Source: Nereocystis luetkeana (lineage: Eukaryota > Sar > Phaeophyceae > Laminariales > Laminariaceae). From it: a stretch of 64,000 bases of DNA. Below the pieces are notes generated by a model. That model searched no databases. It was not told the DNA's origin and saw only the letters and a program-made list of their open reading frames with translations. Positions 11,880 to 24,722 of this stretch are shown in pieces (position 1 is the stretch's first letter; the number at the start of each line of letters is the position of its first letter). The position numbers and the translations under genes were made by a program. The stretch spans positions 930,001 through 994,000 of the forward strand of contig JARUPZ010000034.1 in NCBI GenBank assembly GCA_031213475.1, in the 5' to 3' direction.

Positions 11880-13530
11880 GGATCTGAGTTACGAGTTGGA
11901 AGGAGAGAGAGAAGAAGATGTGCGAAGATAATAAATGGGATGAGCGAAAAGAAAAAAGAAAAAAAAAGGGTAACGGCGTATTAATTGTCAATGAAAAAAT
12001 AACTCGGAATAACCTGGAGGAACGCGCCGCGTCACACAACGCCCCGCCGACAAACAGCGACGCGCGTAGACGAGAGCGAAGGTTGCGCTGCCGCGTGCGC
12101 GCCGCCGCCAGCCTCTTTTTCTTTTTGGTCGCGCAGGAGAGGAATCTACCACTCTCAGGGTGTCCTGGGTGGGCGGAGGAAGCCCTCAAGCGCCACGTGC
12201 GGAACAGCAGCGGTGATGCAGCTATCGAGGTCTCGAGCGTATCCTCCGTTTTTTTGCTTGCTTGCTCGGTTTTCGCGATTGTCGGCCGATCGAGCAGGCC
12301 GAAAAAATGGGATTGCGGCCGCCATGATTACTTTTGAGGTGCCACCGCCGGGGTACGATGTGCTATGGTGTGTGGGCGTGGGCACGGCTATTGCTCCGGT
12401 CACCTCTCGTTGAGGTTCGCATTTTATCGCCTCGATCGTGGTCACCGAAGCGGCCAAGAATCGCTCCAGACTCCACCGAGGGTGTTGACCCACCTTGAAC
12501 ATGCAACATCAAGACCGAGGAACTCCCTAGTTCCAAATTTAAATTAAAAAAATCACACGAAGTAAGGCCCAAAAGACTTTTCACTCAAATTCAAATTTTC
12601 TAATTTGCCTGCTTGGTGGTTCTTCGGCCAATCAGATGCAAATTAAATTAGAAAAACAACAAAAAAACGAATTGAAAAAAATAAAAGTCCCCGTTAAGAT
12701 GGGCCCTAACGGAGAACTCTATTTGGAAATAAGATTTCAATGTCAATGAATTTTTATTTGATCTCGAAAAAAACGTGTTTGTGTCCTATCGGGGAGCAGC
12801 GCACTAGTTGTCAATCAAAAAATAATTTGGCATAACCTGGAAGAACGCGCCGCGTCACACAGCGCCCTGCCGACAAACAGCGACGTGCGTAGACGAGAGC
12901 GAAGGTTTGCGCTGCCGCGTGCGCGCCGCCGCCAGCCTCTTTTCCTTTTTGATCGCGCGGGATAGGAAGCTATCTCTCTCAGGGTGTCTTGGGTGGGTGG
13001 AGGAAGCCCTCAAGCGCCACGTGCGGAACAGCAGCGGCGATGCATCTATCGGGATCTCGAGCGTATCCTCCGTTTTTTTGCTCGTTTGCTCGGTTTTCGC
13101 GATTGTTGGCCGATCGAGCAGGCCAAAAATTGGGATTGCGGCCGCCAGATTGCGTTTGAGGCGCCACCGCCGGGGTACGATGTGCTATGGTGTGTGGGCG
13201 TGGGCGCGGCTATTGCTCCGGTCACCTCTCGTTGAGGTTCGCGTTTTATCACCTCGATCGTGGTCACCGAAGCGGCCAAGAATCCCCCCAGACCCCACCG
13301 AGGGTGTTGACCCATCATGAACATGCTACATCAAGACCGAGGAACTCCCAAATTTCAAATTTAAATTAAAAAAATCACACGAAAAAAGCCCCATAAGACT
13401 TTTCGCTCAATTTCAACTGTTCTGATTTGCCTGCCTGGTCGTTCACTCTTCGGCCAATCAGATGCAAATTAAATTAGAAAAAAAGCAAAAAAAAAACGAA
13501 TTGAAAAAAAAGGCCGCGTTAAGATGAACC
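11880..13530 (+). repeat. Direct duplication, two units of about 0.7 kb
   Basis: Segments starting near 12003 and 12827 (AACCTGGAGGAACGCGCCGC) match closely through GCCACGTGCGGAACAGCAGC, GGGGTACGATGTGCTATGGT and the AATTAAAAAAATCACACGAA end, about 825 bp apart. The shared frames differ between copies, so I do not call a gene. The junction sequence ATTTGGAAATAA.ATTTCAAT also appears at 10690. Confidence 0.8.
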
Positions 13531-13859
13531 CTAAAACTTGTCTGATTTTTTTTTTTTTCAAACTCGCTTCCCGTTTGTGCACATTCCGTGCAAATACGAG
13601 GCTACAGTTTGTAATCGAAACTTGCAAAATTGAGGCGGGCATCGCAGAAGAACAACAATTATCGGCTTAACTTATTTCATGCATGGAAATCGTGTTTTGG
13701 CAATATCTCTTGATGGGTGGCGAATTGGGCAATGAACCTACAAACAGCAGTAGTATCGGTCTTCTCGTAGGATCTTTAGCTGTTAACTGTAAGTCACCCT
13801 GGACAATAGACAATAGTCCAATAGTCTATTAATAGCTTCCTATTGCAATTGACTGTCTA

Positions 13860-14375
13860 TTGTGGTCCCTAATTCCAGTTGAGTGAAAGGCATCGAGCTC
13901 TATTTTCCAGACAACTTCTATCAAGTGACCCCTACGTGGCCCTGTTGTCCAGACAATTTTGCTTTATAGGCAGTCTCCGTAATCAATGGTCCGGACAATT
14001 CCATTTAATGGACCTTCTCCTGAATAAATTGTCCGGTCAATTCCAATTGACAGACTGTCTCCCAAATCAATTGTCCCGACAATTCCAGTTAATAGTCGGC
14101 CCCCCGAAATAATTGACGGGACAATTTTAATTAATAGACTGCCGCCAAGATTATGTGTCCCGACAAATCCAATTAATAGACAGTCTCCCAGATCAATTGG
14201 CCCGACAATTCCAGTTCATACACAGTTTCCAAAATCAATTGTACGGACAATTTCAATTAGCAGACTGTCTTCTACATCAATTGTCCGGGAAATTCCAATT
14301 TATAGACGGTATACAAAATCAATTATCCCGACAATTTCGACTAATAAAAACTCTCCAAAACTACTTCAGACAATG
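13860..14375 (+). repeat. Minisatellite with TTGTCCGGACAATT palindromes
   Basis: About nine degenerate units of about 60 bp, each with ATCAATTGTCCGGACAATTC and a TTAATAGACTGTCTCC-like segment. TTGTCC and GGACAA form a short inverted repeat in each unit. Plus frames (QFQLIDSLPNQLS repeats) are open but reflect the unit. Confidence 0.75.
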
Positions 14376-14651
14376 CCGATGGTGGGCAGTCTCTCAAGTC
14401 TACTGCCCGTACATTTCAAAATATCAGTGCATACGGATTGTTTTGTTTCGTGAAACCTTTTTTTATGATTTACATATGAGCGCATGGGCTAGGCGGTATC
14501 AATATTTTCTACGTGCGGACATAAAATACAAAGCTGAAGCTGAGGTGTCCCGCCCTTTTCTGCTTATGCCTTGGACAATAGACACGAAATAGTCTATTAG
14601 TTGAAATTATCTATTAAGCAGAAAAGGCCACTCGTCCGTCCGGAGAGAGCG

Positions 14652-14672
14652 AGAGAGAGAGAGAGAGAGAAG
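14652..14672. repeat. GA microsatellite
   Basis: A pure run of about 10 GA units. Confidence 0.9.
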
Positions 14673-14924
14673 CCAAATAGCGCCAGCCAACTAAGACTTA
14701 CCACGTAGTCGGGAAGTCCGGCGGACTCGCAGCCCTATAATAGCAATGACAGCGTCAACCATCGGCCTACGAAGCAGCCATGATTGGCCGGGGTAGTAGG
14801 AGATGTGTCCAAAGTGCCACGTGAGCAGATGCACAACAAGCGCGCAGCATCGTGATACTTGTGGCACTGCTGTCCCACGCTCTTCCTGTTATATTACATC
14901 AAAAGTTGCACCCCTCGGACCGAT

Positions 14925-15228
14925 CATCTACAGATCATCTAATCATAATCGATTAAGGATCTAGGTATTTCAGGGCAAATAGATCAGATAGATCCCAGCT
15001 CCGTACGTACCAGGTACCTGGTATTGTTTTTTCTACAGCAAGTAGCTCACGTTGACGTCAACTGTAGGGTTATAGGACATGCTTCCCACTCGTAGGCTGG
15101 ATCTGTACTGCTGTACAGATCCCGCACAGCACCTCATAGCCGCAGGTTAGGACCTAGATGATCTATCTGTAGATGATCTATAGATGGTCTATGTTGATTA
15201 TATTGAGATTATCTGTCCGGTGTGCAAG
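14925..15228 (+). mobile_element. MITE-4 (GATCTA-rich element) copy
   Basis: It shares AGATCATCTACAGATC, TTTCAGGGCA.ATAGATC, GATCTGTACTG.TGTACAGATC and TAGATGATCTATCTGTAGA with the family at 17835, 27495, 32420, 43455 and 49640. A double TACCAGGTACCTGGTA sits inside at 15008-15023. No coding frame. Confidence 0.55.
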
Positions 15229-15623
15229 GTTGCCATGACCACACTTCTTGCTTTTTCAGGTCGGTATGTAGTACAATACAGTACCGGACACAAACTTATT
15301 AGTAAGAAACAGGAAACCTGTTCCAGGCTGGGATTTTCTTATTTTGGAATGTTCTGCATTAATATATGTACAATGACTTCCCCGAGTTTCCCACATTTTC
15401 TGTGAATCGCAACCTGCCTTTCTTCTTGCTCGTTTTTTTCAAGGTGTTAGCCCTCTCGTGACTCAAAAGAGGGAAGTGACGGCAAATAGTGGACGATAAG
15501 CAGCAACCATTGTGCCCACTGTGACAGCAGGGGGGAGGATACAACATGGTGTCCGAGCTTTGTCGCACAGCACGGGGGCAAACAAAACTATCCCACCCAT
15601 AATTATGGGCGCTCGCGCTGCGA

Positions 15624-15727
15624 TAACCCCTTTGAGGACTGCAGTCCCTTTATGGGGACAAATCACTCAAACTCCAAGTAGGATGTCCCCACAACGGAAC
15701 TGCAATCCTATGCTCGTATGGGTTAAC
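15624..15727 (+). mobile_element. MITE-2 hairpin, diverged copy
   Basis: An imperfect palindrome, AACCCCTTTGAGGACTGCAG and ATGGGGACAAATCACTCAA against its complement ending GGGTTAAC. It belongs to the family best preserved at 43268-43364. Confidence 0.65.
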
Positions 15728-16479
15728 AGTTAAAAAGGGGTCCCGGAGGGCTGAACTAGTAGGCTGATTCTCACAAAGCGGCTACCGCAACAGCTCTACT
15801 CGTACCTGTGCTGTTCTACCTGTAGTTGCGAGTAGTCTGCCCCGGAAACGTGGGCATGGTTCATCTGAGCGTTACAGCAGCAGCCGCAGCAGCAGCAGCG
15901 GCGGCTGAAAGAGAGGGCGAGAGAGGGCGTCGACTTGGTGGTCGTATTCGAGCTATGGCGCTAACTGAGAGGAGCTTTAGGGTTTCAAACACTGCGTGTA
16001 CCGCTTGACCACGTGACAAAGAGTGCAGCATACAGTAGGTTTATTTGCGTTTTTTATTGTTTCATCTTGTGTGTTTTTGCACGAGTACGTCGTGTAAGAT
16101 CACACACTTTGAAGCATGCGCAACATCAGTAGATTAATTACCAGTACCTGGTACCAGGTATGTCATTTTTACGTGGCAGCATAATGTACGTAAAAGTGTC
16201 ACGGAGCGTGAGAGATCCACCTTGCACCTCCCGTAAGGTACCAGGTATTACGTTATCTCGGACTACTGGTCTAGGTAAGCAAGCACTGAGGAAGCAAGCA
16301 ACCGCAGCAGCAGCAGCAGTGGCAATGACAGATTAGTGGTGTGGTCAGTAAAGGCGAAACTTCGTTGCCGTTCTAGAAGTCGCGGCAAAAATTAAAATTA
16401 CCACCCGCCGCAATTCATCAGTACAAGGTACTGGTAGGAGTAAGTGTGTTTTGTTTAGAGCTGGGATGTCGTACCGAAA

Positions 16480-17260
16480 CTTTCGAAATATCGATGTATC
16501 ATAGTTTCGATATATCGGATTATCAAAGTTCCGATATATCGGTTTATTTTTTTCGGACATATCGGTTTATCATTTTTTCGATATATCGGTTTATCGAACG
16601 TGTTTTGCCCTCCGTCCACTGGCACCCCCGTGTTTTTTATGCTAACATCATAGTGAACTAAAGCTTCGATGTATCAAATATCGATATCGAAGCGGTATCG
16701 ATTACGATATATAAACAAAACTATAAATTCGTTTTCTCTGGTCGGTCGCCGTGGGGGCGTTTCGGTGGCCTTTCGCAAGATCGTCAGTCCTGATTCGCGA
16801 GAGCTTTGTACTATTCGCGAGTGGAGGGACTGTTCGGGAACATATTCAACAGGACTGCCGTTGAACTCAGCTGTTTTGGCCCGAAGAGACCGGCTATAAG
16901 ACGGCATACATACGATAGTAGACCAATTTTTTTTCTATTTTTTTCCGGAATAGTTTCAACACAGGACTACGACGCGGGTCATTGGATTATTTGCCTGCGT
17001 GGACACATGTAGACAGCATACGACGGGCGTCACGCTGGTGCTGCCTCTTCGTATACCGCTTGGCCAGTTGGCCCCTTGCTGGTATATATATATATATATG
17101 ATCGTTTACGGTATCGAAGTCTATTCCGATATCGACATCCAAAATAGTACTGCTGTATACCTGGTGCTTGGGTCCATCGTGGCGAAGCACGCTCGAAGCG
17201 ATATATCGAAAGTACGATGTTTCGATATATCGACAATTTCGGTTCGATATCTATTTAGTA
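16480..17260. mobile_element. Candidate DNA element with CGATATATCG subterminal repeats
   Basis: Two clusters of TTTCGATATATCGG-type motifs (16480-16720 and 17105-17255) face each other in inverted orientation around about 400 bp of unrelated sequence. ATCGATGTATCATAGTTTCG at the left resembles the complement of the right cluster. No transposase frame and no clear target duplication are visible. Confidence 0.4.
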
Positions 17261-17834
17261 ACACTGAAGTACGTGTAACAATACTCCGAGTGTACCCGCG
17301 CACCTGCCCCGGAGTATTCTACTGTACGTACACATACCCTAGTGAAACACACCCTTTGTGGTGCCACGAGTATTACGGAGGGACATACTCAGGAGCAATC
17401 ATCAAATATGGGTTAGGATTAGGCGTGAAGATGAGGGGGATAGGCGGATGCCTGGTCTTTTGTGGCCTTCGCGGGTTCTGATTGGTGCTGCTGCCCGCCG
17501 TGATGGTGCCTGCACCCAGGGTCGGGTTTTGATTTGAGGTAGAAATCTCCTCGTGTGACGAGGGAGCCTCGTCAAATGCAGGGTGGCTCCTGTCGCTGTA
17601 CTCGACCCGCCATGCAGTGAGTACTCTATGTAGCTAGATTTTTCCCCGTTGGCTCATTCATTGGCGTAGCTAAAAAGGTCGGATGTTCTCCGTTGTCGAG
17701 GTGTGTAATATTGCACCGTCCGCGGGGAGCAGGCAGAGCGGTCACCTGGCCGAGGTGTGTAATATTGCACCGGGTAGTTTCTGTTTGCTTGCTGACCTTG
17801 GGTCCCAAAAGTTTTTTTTTTAATTCGGCCATAG

Positions 17835-18122
17835 ATTCACACCTCCGACAGATCATGATCTATCCGGTCTGTCTACAGGTAGATCATCTACGAATCATCG
17901 GGATCCTAGCCAGCCGTTATGATATGTTCTGCAGGATCTGCACACGTGGTTCAGATCCGACCCAGGAAACATGTCCCACATAATACAGATCACACAGCTC
18001 CCACCCGGAAATATGAGCTAGATCACAGATCATACAGATAAGGCATATAGATCTATCTATCTATCTGCCCTGAAATATGTAGATCATCGAATCGGAGTCG
18101 ACTCTATTTCTGAGGTGTGCAT
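17835..18122 (-). mobile_element. MITE-4 full-length copy, about 288 bp
   Basis: Bounded by CACACCTCCGA and TGAGGTGTG, imperfect terminal inverted repeats. The interior (GACCCAGGAAACATGTCCC, GCTCCCACCCGG..ATATGAGCTAGATC) is the reverse complement of the 32420 copy. No open frame. Confidence 0.7.
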
Positions 18123-19597
18123 AGATTCATACCTGGTAGAGTAACTAGTACCGTGGACGCGAGCATGAATTGAAATCGACGGCCGCGTTGCCCACCCGCT
18201 TTTGTAGCGCCGCTGCTACTGCTGCTGTGCGTGCTGCTACGCTACTCCGGACGTACTGCTGTGGCTACTGCTGCTGTTGCTGCTGCTGACCATACTCCGC
18301 TACTGTCTACATACTGTTGTACGTAGCACTGCCACTGCTGCTCTACATTCTATGGTGCTGCTGTTGGGATTAGAGTTTGATGAAGTTTTCAGTAGTCAAA
18401 GGGGTTCCAGTACTCTAGTAGTGATAGCATTGACAGTATTGATAGTATTGATAGAGAGCGACAACAGGAGTGGCAGCCATAGACGCGCCGGAAACACGGC
18501 TTCATCGATGTCCTCCTTGTGGCTGAGCACGAGCCTATCCTATCCCCCTGGGTAGTATATATACAGAAACATCTTGCAGTCGGGACGGAAACATAGGGGT
18601 TATCCGTACACTAATTTTAATACCAAACGGTTCTTACATTTTCGTCCACAGTAGTACCACGCAAGATAAGACTTCACACCCGCTGGAACGATTTTCGGGA
18701 CCGATTTTCTCCAAAACATGTCTTAAGGGGGGCGCACACAACGAAAATGGTGCCTTTGGAACGATCTCGTGGAGATATTTTTTCCCCCATGGACGCGTCG
18801 CTCGGCGTATTCAGTACGCTGTCCCCATTGTTTAGAGAGGACCCGCTGTGGTCTCGGTGGCATTCGCCCCGAGGGGGGCGTTCGACTTGCGTACATAGCC
18901 CGTGGGGTACCCGCGAAATTTTCGCCACCCCTTCTTATCGCTCGCTGAGCGCGCGGGTATCCGACGGCTGTATCAACACACCGCAGTATGCGGTCACCTT
19001 GTTTTTGCTCCGCGCGCGGGGTACGGATGGATAGTTTATGTGTGCGCGCATGTCACGTGGTGTTTTGTTGTGTTAACCCCAAGTTCCTCCTTCCTCCTCC
19101 TTCCCCTTTTCGCAAACGCTTGCGCCGTCTCTCTCTATATATAAATATCGTTTCCAGGCGTTTTTTCACGAGGGGAAGCACGGATATATCCCCTACAATA
19201 TACGCAGCGTAGGAGAGCGGGGGAGGAGAGACGGGGGGAGAGGACGGAGAGAGGGGGGGATTGGGGGTTTGGTGGCTTGGGAGGGAGAGAAGGGCAGGGA
19301 AGCGCGAGAACAAAGTTTCCGAAACTCTGATTGATTTTGCTCTCTCGAAAACCACCGAACCTCACGACCACGCCGCGACGGAAGCCTGAAACCGTTTTTT
19401 TTTTTTTTTGTTTTGCTAAAAGGGCCCTACTCGGAGCTTTTAATTTCAACGTTTCATCGGGAGAGGAAGAGGGGAGTAGGGACTCTGGACCCCGCACGTG
19501 GGACGGACACAGGTCGGTGCCGACTGTTGGCGGAAAAATAAAAGACCTCTAGCAGGAGGGAAAAGCGTTTGTTGCCTGGAAGGGACCACGAGCAGTG
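18123..19597. other. Upstream region of the LRR-ROCO gene
   Basis: After CTG-rich sequence (18200-18360) there is no recognised repeat or exon. The last 450 bp hold a TATA-like motif and a purine-rich stretch likely to be the promoter and 5' leader of the ROCO gene. Confidence 0.35.
19134..19148 (+). promoter_or_regulatory. Possible TATA element upstream of the LRR-ROCO gene
   Basis: TATATATAAATA lies about 450 bp upstream of the proposed start codon, in a region that is otherwise G/C- and purine-rich. It could position transcription of the ROCO gene with a long 5' leader. No other promoter element is recognisable, and the call rests on the motif alone. Confidence 0.2.
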
Positions 19598-19687
19598 ATG
19601 CCGCCCAAGCGGAGGGCTAGCACCGGAGAGTGCGTCAACTATTCGAGCTCGATGCCCACGAGCGCTCCGATCCCCATTAATCGCGAG
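19598..19687 (+). CDS. LRR-ROCO exon 1 (start codon)
   Basis: ATG at 19598 opens 30 codons (MPPKRRASTGECVNYSSS, then a Pro/Ile stretch ending INRE) up to a GAG|GTGGGA donor. It joins in phase 0 to exon 2. The next in-frame upstream codon is GTG, so ATG at 19598 is the natural start. The N-terminus carries a short basic patch (PPKRR). Being exon 1 of the ROCO gene rests on phase agreement and the absence of another gene between. Confidence 0.5.
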
Positions 19688-19884
19688 GTGGGATTTGACA
19701 GACTTGTTTGGGGCGCGATAGTGGCGGGTTTCCTGTTCGTGGGAGGCGGTTGCTTGCTTTTTTTTTGCTACGTTGTTAGGTGGCTTACTTTGCTTTGCTG
19801 TTCTGTCAGGTTGGGCTGCTGTGGTTTGCTTTGCCAGGTTGCTTGCCTTGATTATTTGATTGATTCGGTTGGTTGATCAGCTGA

Positions 19885-20727
<843 letters not shown>

Positions 20728-21014
20728 TCTTGATGATATCTCTGCATACCGGTGGCATTTCCGAACCCAAATCGGACCTCCTAAAACCCGTTCAGATCGC
20801 CGGATCCGCGCAACAATACCGAAACCCAGACATAAGTTCGCTCTCACCGTGCCCGTCATTTCCGAATTCTCTTGATTTTGTTCCTTTTTCATCAAAGTTG
20901 TTAAGACACCTCAGCTGTGCGGGTCGAGAATTTCGTCGAAATAAACATTTGCGAGCTGCGTGTAACACTCTTTGTTCGTTTGTTTGCTTTGTTTTTGTTT
21001 TTTTTTGCGGCAAG

Positions 21015-21952
21015 GCTGCCGCGGCGGGAAGAGGAGGAAGGGGAGGAGGCGGTGACGGCGGCGGAGAAAGCGGGAGTGAAAGAACACGCGAAGCCGTTAC
21101 ATTTCGCCGGGGCCCCGTCATGGTTCCCGAGCAAAACTCTGGGAGTATCGACGGCGACCGAGACGGGCGCCACCAACGGCAGGAGCACCAACACCAGGAG
21201 CAGCAGCAACAGCCACAGCAGCAACCGCAAGTCGGACGGCGCGCCGCTAGAGACGAAAATCGACCCGACCAAGAGGACTACCGCTATTGCTTCGACGACG
21301 TCGACTACCTCGACGACAGCGACAACCCTGACGACGAGAGCGCCGACGAAGTAGACGATAACGACGGGAGTAGTGGTGCCAACGTCATCGGACGTTACTC
21401 GAACCCACAACAAACCGGAACATCGGCACCGACGGATGCGACGGAACCCGCAGCAGCAGCAGCGACGGCGGAATCAGCGGCAGTCGTCACCGCAAATGAC
21501 GCCTCCCTACATGGTTCATCATCTCCGGGAGGCGTGCCGGGGAGCGAGGGCGGGCGCCACTCGAGCTTCTCTTCCGGCCAGAGCGCGGTTAGCGCTGGGG
21601 GTATGCGCGCCATTGCCTTCATCCTAGACGACGATCGTTTCCGCGGCGCTGGAGCATCGGAGGGAGAGGCTTCCTCTTATTCTTCGAGCATCGCGAGCTA
21701 CGGGGGTGGCAGCAGCTGGGCTGCTAACATGGAAGGAGGAGGAGGAGGAGGAGGAGGAGGAGGAGGAGGAGGAGGAGGAGGGGGGGGTGAGGGTTGGGAT
21801 GCGGGTGGAGGGGATGGAGACGGGGTGGTGTATGGCAGGGATAGCTGGCGCCAGAGCTCCGCCCGCGAGAAGTTCAGCAGGGGCGGACGCGTGGATGAGT
21901 CGTCAGGCGGGGATATCCCGATGGGTTGCTCTTGGGAGGACCATTTTGTGAG
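21015..21952 (+). CDS. LRR-ROCO exon 2, acidic low-complexity N-terminal region
   Basis: This exon starts after a long T-rich tract and CAAG at 21014 and runs about 312 codons to donor AG|GTGGGT. It encodes a Gly-rich start, a Gln/His-rich stretch, an acidic block (YRYCFDDVDYLDDSDNPDDE), an Ala/Ser-rich stretch, a run of glycines coded by GGA repeats, and ends SWEDHFV. No domain is recognised; the segment looks disordered. The frame stays open further upstream only because the satellite in intron 1 lacks stops. Confidence 0.6.
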
Positions 21953-22599
21953 GTGGGTTAGTCTTGTTATTGTATCGTGTTGAGCAATGTTGTACCTACG
22001 CTTTTTGTTTTTATTTTTACAAAAACTGCTCTCATGGTTGTGGGGGTAAAAGTGGTTGGGGTTACTCTGGGATGATAAATAAATTATTGGAACTAGTGTT
22101 ATTAATAGATGGTTTTTGAAGCACGGACAGGTTAAAACCTCAGCGGCAAGCTCGACCAACTTATTCGATACCCTCTGGAAGCTGCTGTGTGATTTTCCGT
22201 CGGCTTTTGTCTTGTTTTGTTTTTTATTCGTAGGCTTGTTTTTGTTTTGTGTGTGTTTTCGTCGTTCATTTTTGCTTGGGGAACAATGATATGATAAGGT
22301 TCGTTTGTTGGGTGTTACTTTCGGTAAATGTGAAGGTACGGTAACGCCGTGACCCGTGCTGCGATATAGAGGGAGCACTTTTTGCCTTGGAAGGCAAACA
22401 TTTATGACTAGCGGGACTCCTTAAGGGCACTTAGGAATCAGGAACTACCAAGTGCCCAATACGGCATGCCTTATCGTTGGAATGCCGCTCATGTGTTGCA
22501 ACTAGGTATTACGTGTATTCCTAGGTAGGCATTGGGATTGATCTCATCTTGATTTGTTTTTTGTCGGCTTGGGTGAGATGGAGAGCTCCTCGAGTGGGG

Positions 22600-22960
22600 G
22601 GGCTAAAAACAAATTGGAGCTACCCCTATATAAGGCAAACTAGCAACTTACGGGCTACCCCTGTAAGGCAACCTAGCAACTTTAGGGGCTGCCCTATGAG
22701 GAGAACTAGCAAATTAGGGGCTACCCCTGTAAGGCAACCTAGCAAATTAGGGGCTGCCCCTATGAGGCGATCTAGCAAATTAGGGGCTACCCCTATAAGG
22801 CAACCTAGCAAATTAGGGGCTACCCTTATCAGGCAAACTAGCCAACTAGGGCAAACTAGCAAATTAGGGGCTACCCCTATGAGGTGAAGTAGCAAATTAG
22901 GAGCTAACCCTATGAGACAAACTAGCAAAATTGGGGGCACCCCTATAAGGCAAGCACGCG
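22600..22960 (+). repeat. About 33-bp minisatellite
   Basis: Ten or so units containing AGGGGCTACCCCTATAAGGC and AACTAGCAAATT. The complement of its core occurs in the 55065-55455 array. Confidence 0.85.
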
Positions 22961-24085
22961 TCTCGACTGCAAAGCTGACCCTCAACGCCACCCTTAGCGT
23001 TACCCTTAGCCATGCCCTTCATGTTTTTTACCCCACTATTTTGAACCTGAACGCTATGCGTAAACGTATCCATTCTGCTCTTTTTTTCGAAAACAACATG
23101 TTTTTTTTCCTTCTTTCTTTTTTTCTTGGTGTTCGCCCAGTTATGCCTGTTGTGCTTCTATTTGTCCTATTGTGACTTCCATGACAAACAAGCCCCAATT
23201 ATGCTGTATCCAATACCTTGTGTTCTTCGAAAAAAGATAGTTGTTGTTTACCAGGTATATATTTTGAGTTGCTCGCTGCCTGTGCCACGTATGAAGCGCT
23301 CCGCCTCCGATGTTGCGTTTGCTCTCTCACCTATTCCCCGATTCGTCGCCTGTCGATGAATCAGAAATCACGACATTCCTGGCCCAGCGAGCGACCGCTG
23401 TCCAGATGCAAGCAGCAGCAGCGCTGTCTGTTCGCACATTCTACCAGTCTGGCGACACCGTTCCGTGCGGTATCCACTAGGTATTCCCACAAGCGCGATC
23501 AACCAAACAGTGTTGCTGCTGTCAAAGTATGCTATTAATACGTATATTTTTACAGCACGTACTCAGCCAAATAATATGAACCATAACGCCGAATTATCTC
23601 TACGACAACGAACTATGGATTATCATCATATCGGGTTCCCGATTCCTAGTAATGTTTTCCAGTTATGCTGAATGTGATGCCAGCATAATGGATACCTGGT
23701 ACCAGGTTGTAAGCCCAGGTGCCCTCAACTGTCGAAGGTTTCCGTTGAGGTTTCCGTCGATAGTACCGTTGACACCACCCCTTGCTGGTCTTTCTCTCGC
23801 CGTTACCGTCAAGGTCGCCTTAGTAAAATTCAACCATAGTGTTCCCCCTCAACGTTTCTCTTGGCACCACTCTCAAATGCCCCCCTTAACGTTATACCTG
23901 GTACCTGATTTATATCATTCCATCCCTATGGTTTTACGGTTGTGTTCGTCCCCAGCGGCTTTACCCTGAATGGCACTTTACCCTAAACGTCACCAACGAC
24001 GTTACCCTTTCCCTTGTTTTCTTAACGTTTCCCCTGCTTTTTCTTCTAACCGGGACGCCGCCTCACCCGATACGCGCGGGAGCAG

Positions 24086-24201
24086 CCACCCGAACCTACA
24101 CGATCAAAACCGCAAAGGCAAAGCAAAGAACGCCAAGCAAGGAAAGAAGACCCCCGGTGGCGGCGCCAGCAGCGATAACCTCCTGGCGAAGGGCACCGGA
24201 G
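24086..24201 (+). CDS. LRR-ROCO exon 3, lysine-rich linker
   Basis: A pyrimidine-rich tract at 24005-24050 precedes the acceptor (CAG at 24085; an AG at 24082 is also possible in phase). The exon encodes HPNLHDQNRKGKAKNAKQGK followed by a Gly/Ser stretch with DNLLAKGTG and ends at a G|GTGAGC donor. Phase 2 entry and phase 1 exit match exons 2 and 4. Confidence 0.5.
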
Positions 24202-24303
24202 GTGAGCGCAAGAGGCGAGAGGAGAGAGGGGCGAGAGGGGAGGGTGGGGGGAGGTTACCCGGGCTTGGTGAGCATCATCGCCCTGCCCCCCCCCCCCCCC
24301 CGC

Positions 24304-24560
24304 GGAAATTAAATCAACTCATTGAAGCTGTCGTCCATATGCAAGTCCGCCTCAAAAGCGGTTCTTAGTAGGATGCAGCTCACCCTTCATGCGACTCGCC
24401 AGACACCTCACGGCGCTTCGCGCTTGGTGCAAGCAATGTCTGCCTGGTCGGTGAAAACCCGACATGCTCCGTCCCGGCATTGTAAGGATGCGAGGGTCTA
24501 TGGTCATACGACTACGGCCATGCATGAAATCGAGTACATCTCTCCTATCGAGTACACCCC
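24304..24560 (+). repeat. SINE-like element, plus orientation, 5'-truncated
   Basis: It starts after a C run at GGAAATTAAATCAACTCATT and ends TACGGCCATGCATGAAATCG, GAGTACACCCCC. The family is defined by comparison with 48297-48845 and 53205-53700. Confidence 0.65.
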
Positions 24561-24615
24561 CCCCCTACACGCCCCCAGTTCCAATTACAGATGGCAGCAA
24601 CTAAAACAAGTACTA

Positions 24616-24721
24616 TTACGGGGGACCATAGTTGATAGGACCTGTGGCATATCTAAAAATCTGTATATTTAACCATTTCTACTAACAATATTTGGTCCTA
24701 TTAAGTATGGTCCCCCCGTAA
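24616..24721 (+). mobile_element. MITE-1 copy 2
   Basis: TTACGGGGGACCATAG to CCCCCCGTAA, 106 bp, flanked by TA. It has no micro-insertion and serves as a reference for the empty sequence. Confidence 0.85.
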
Positions 24722-24722
24722 T

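Noticed and set aside
21706-21951. Frame rich in Glu over the GGA repeat
   Set aside because: It is a shifted reading of ROCO exon 2; the glycine frame continues the upstream coding sequence to the donor.
22549-22991. Leucine-rich-looking frames over the 33-bp minisatellite
   Set aside because: The apparent LRR periodicity comes from the DNA unit; there is no splice context or LxxLxLxxN pattern.
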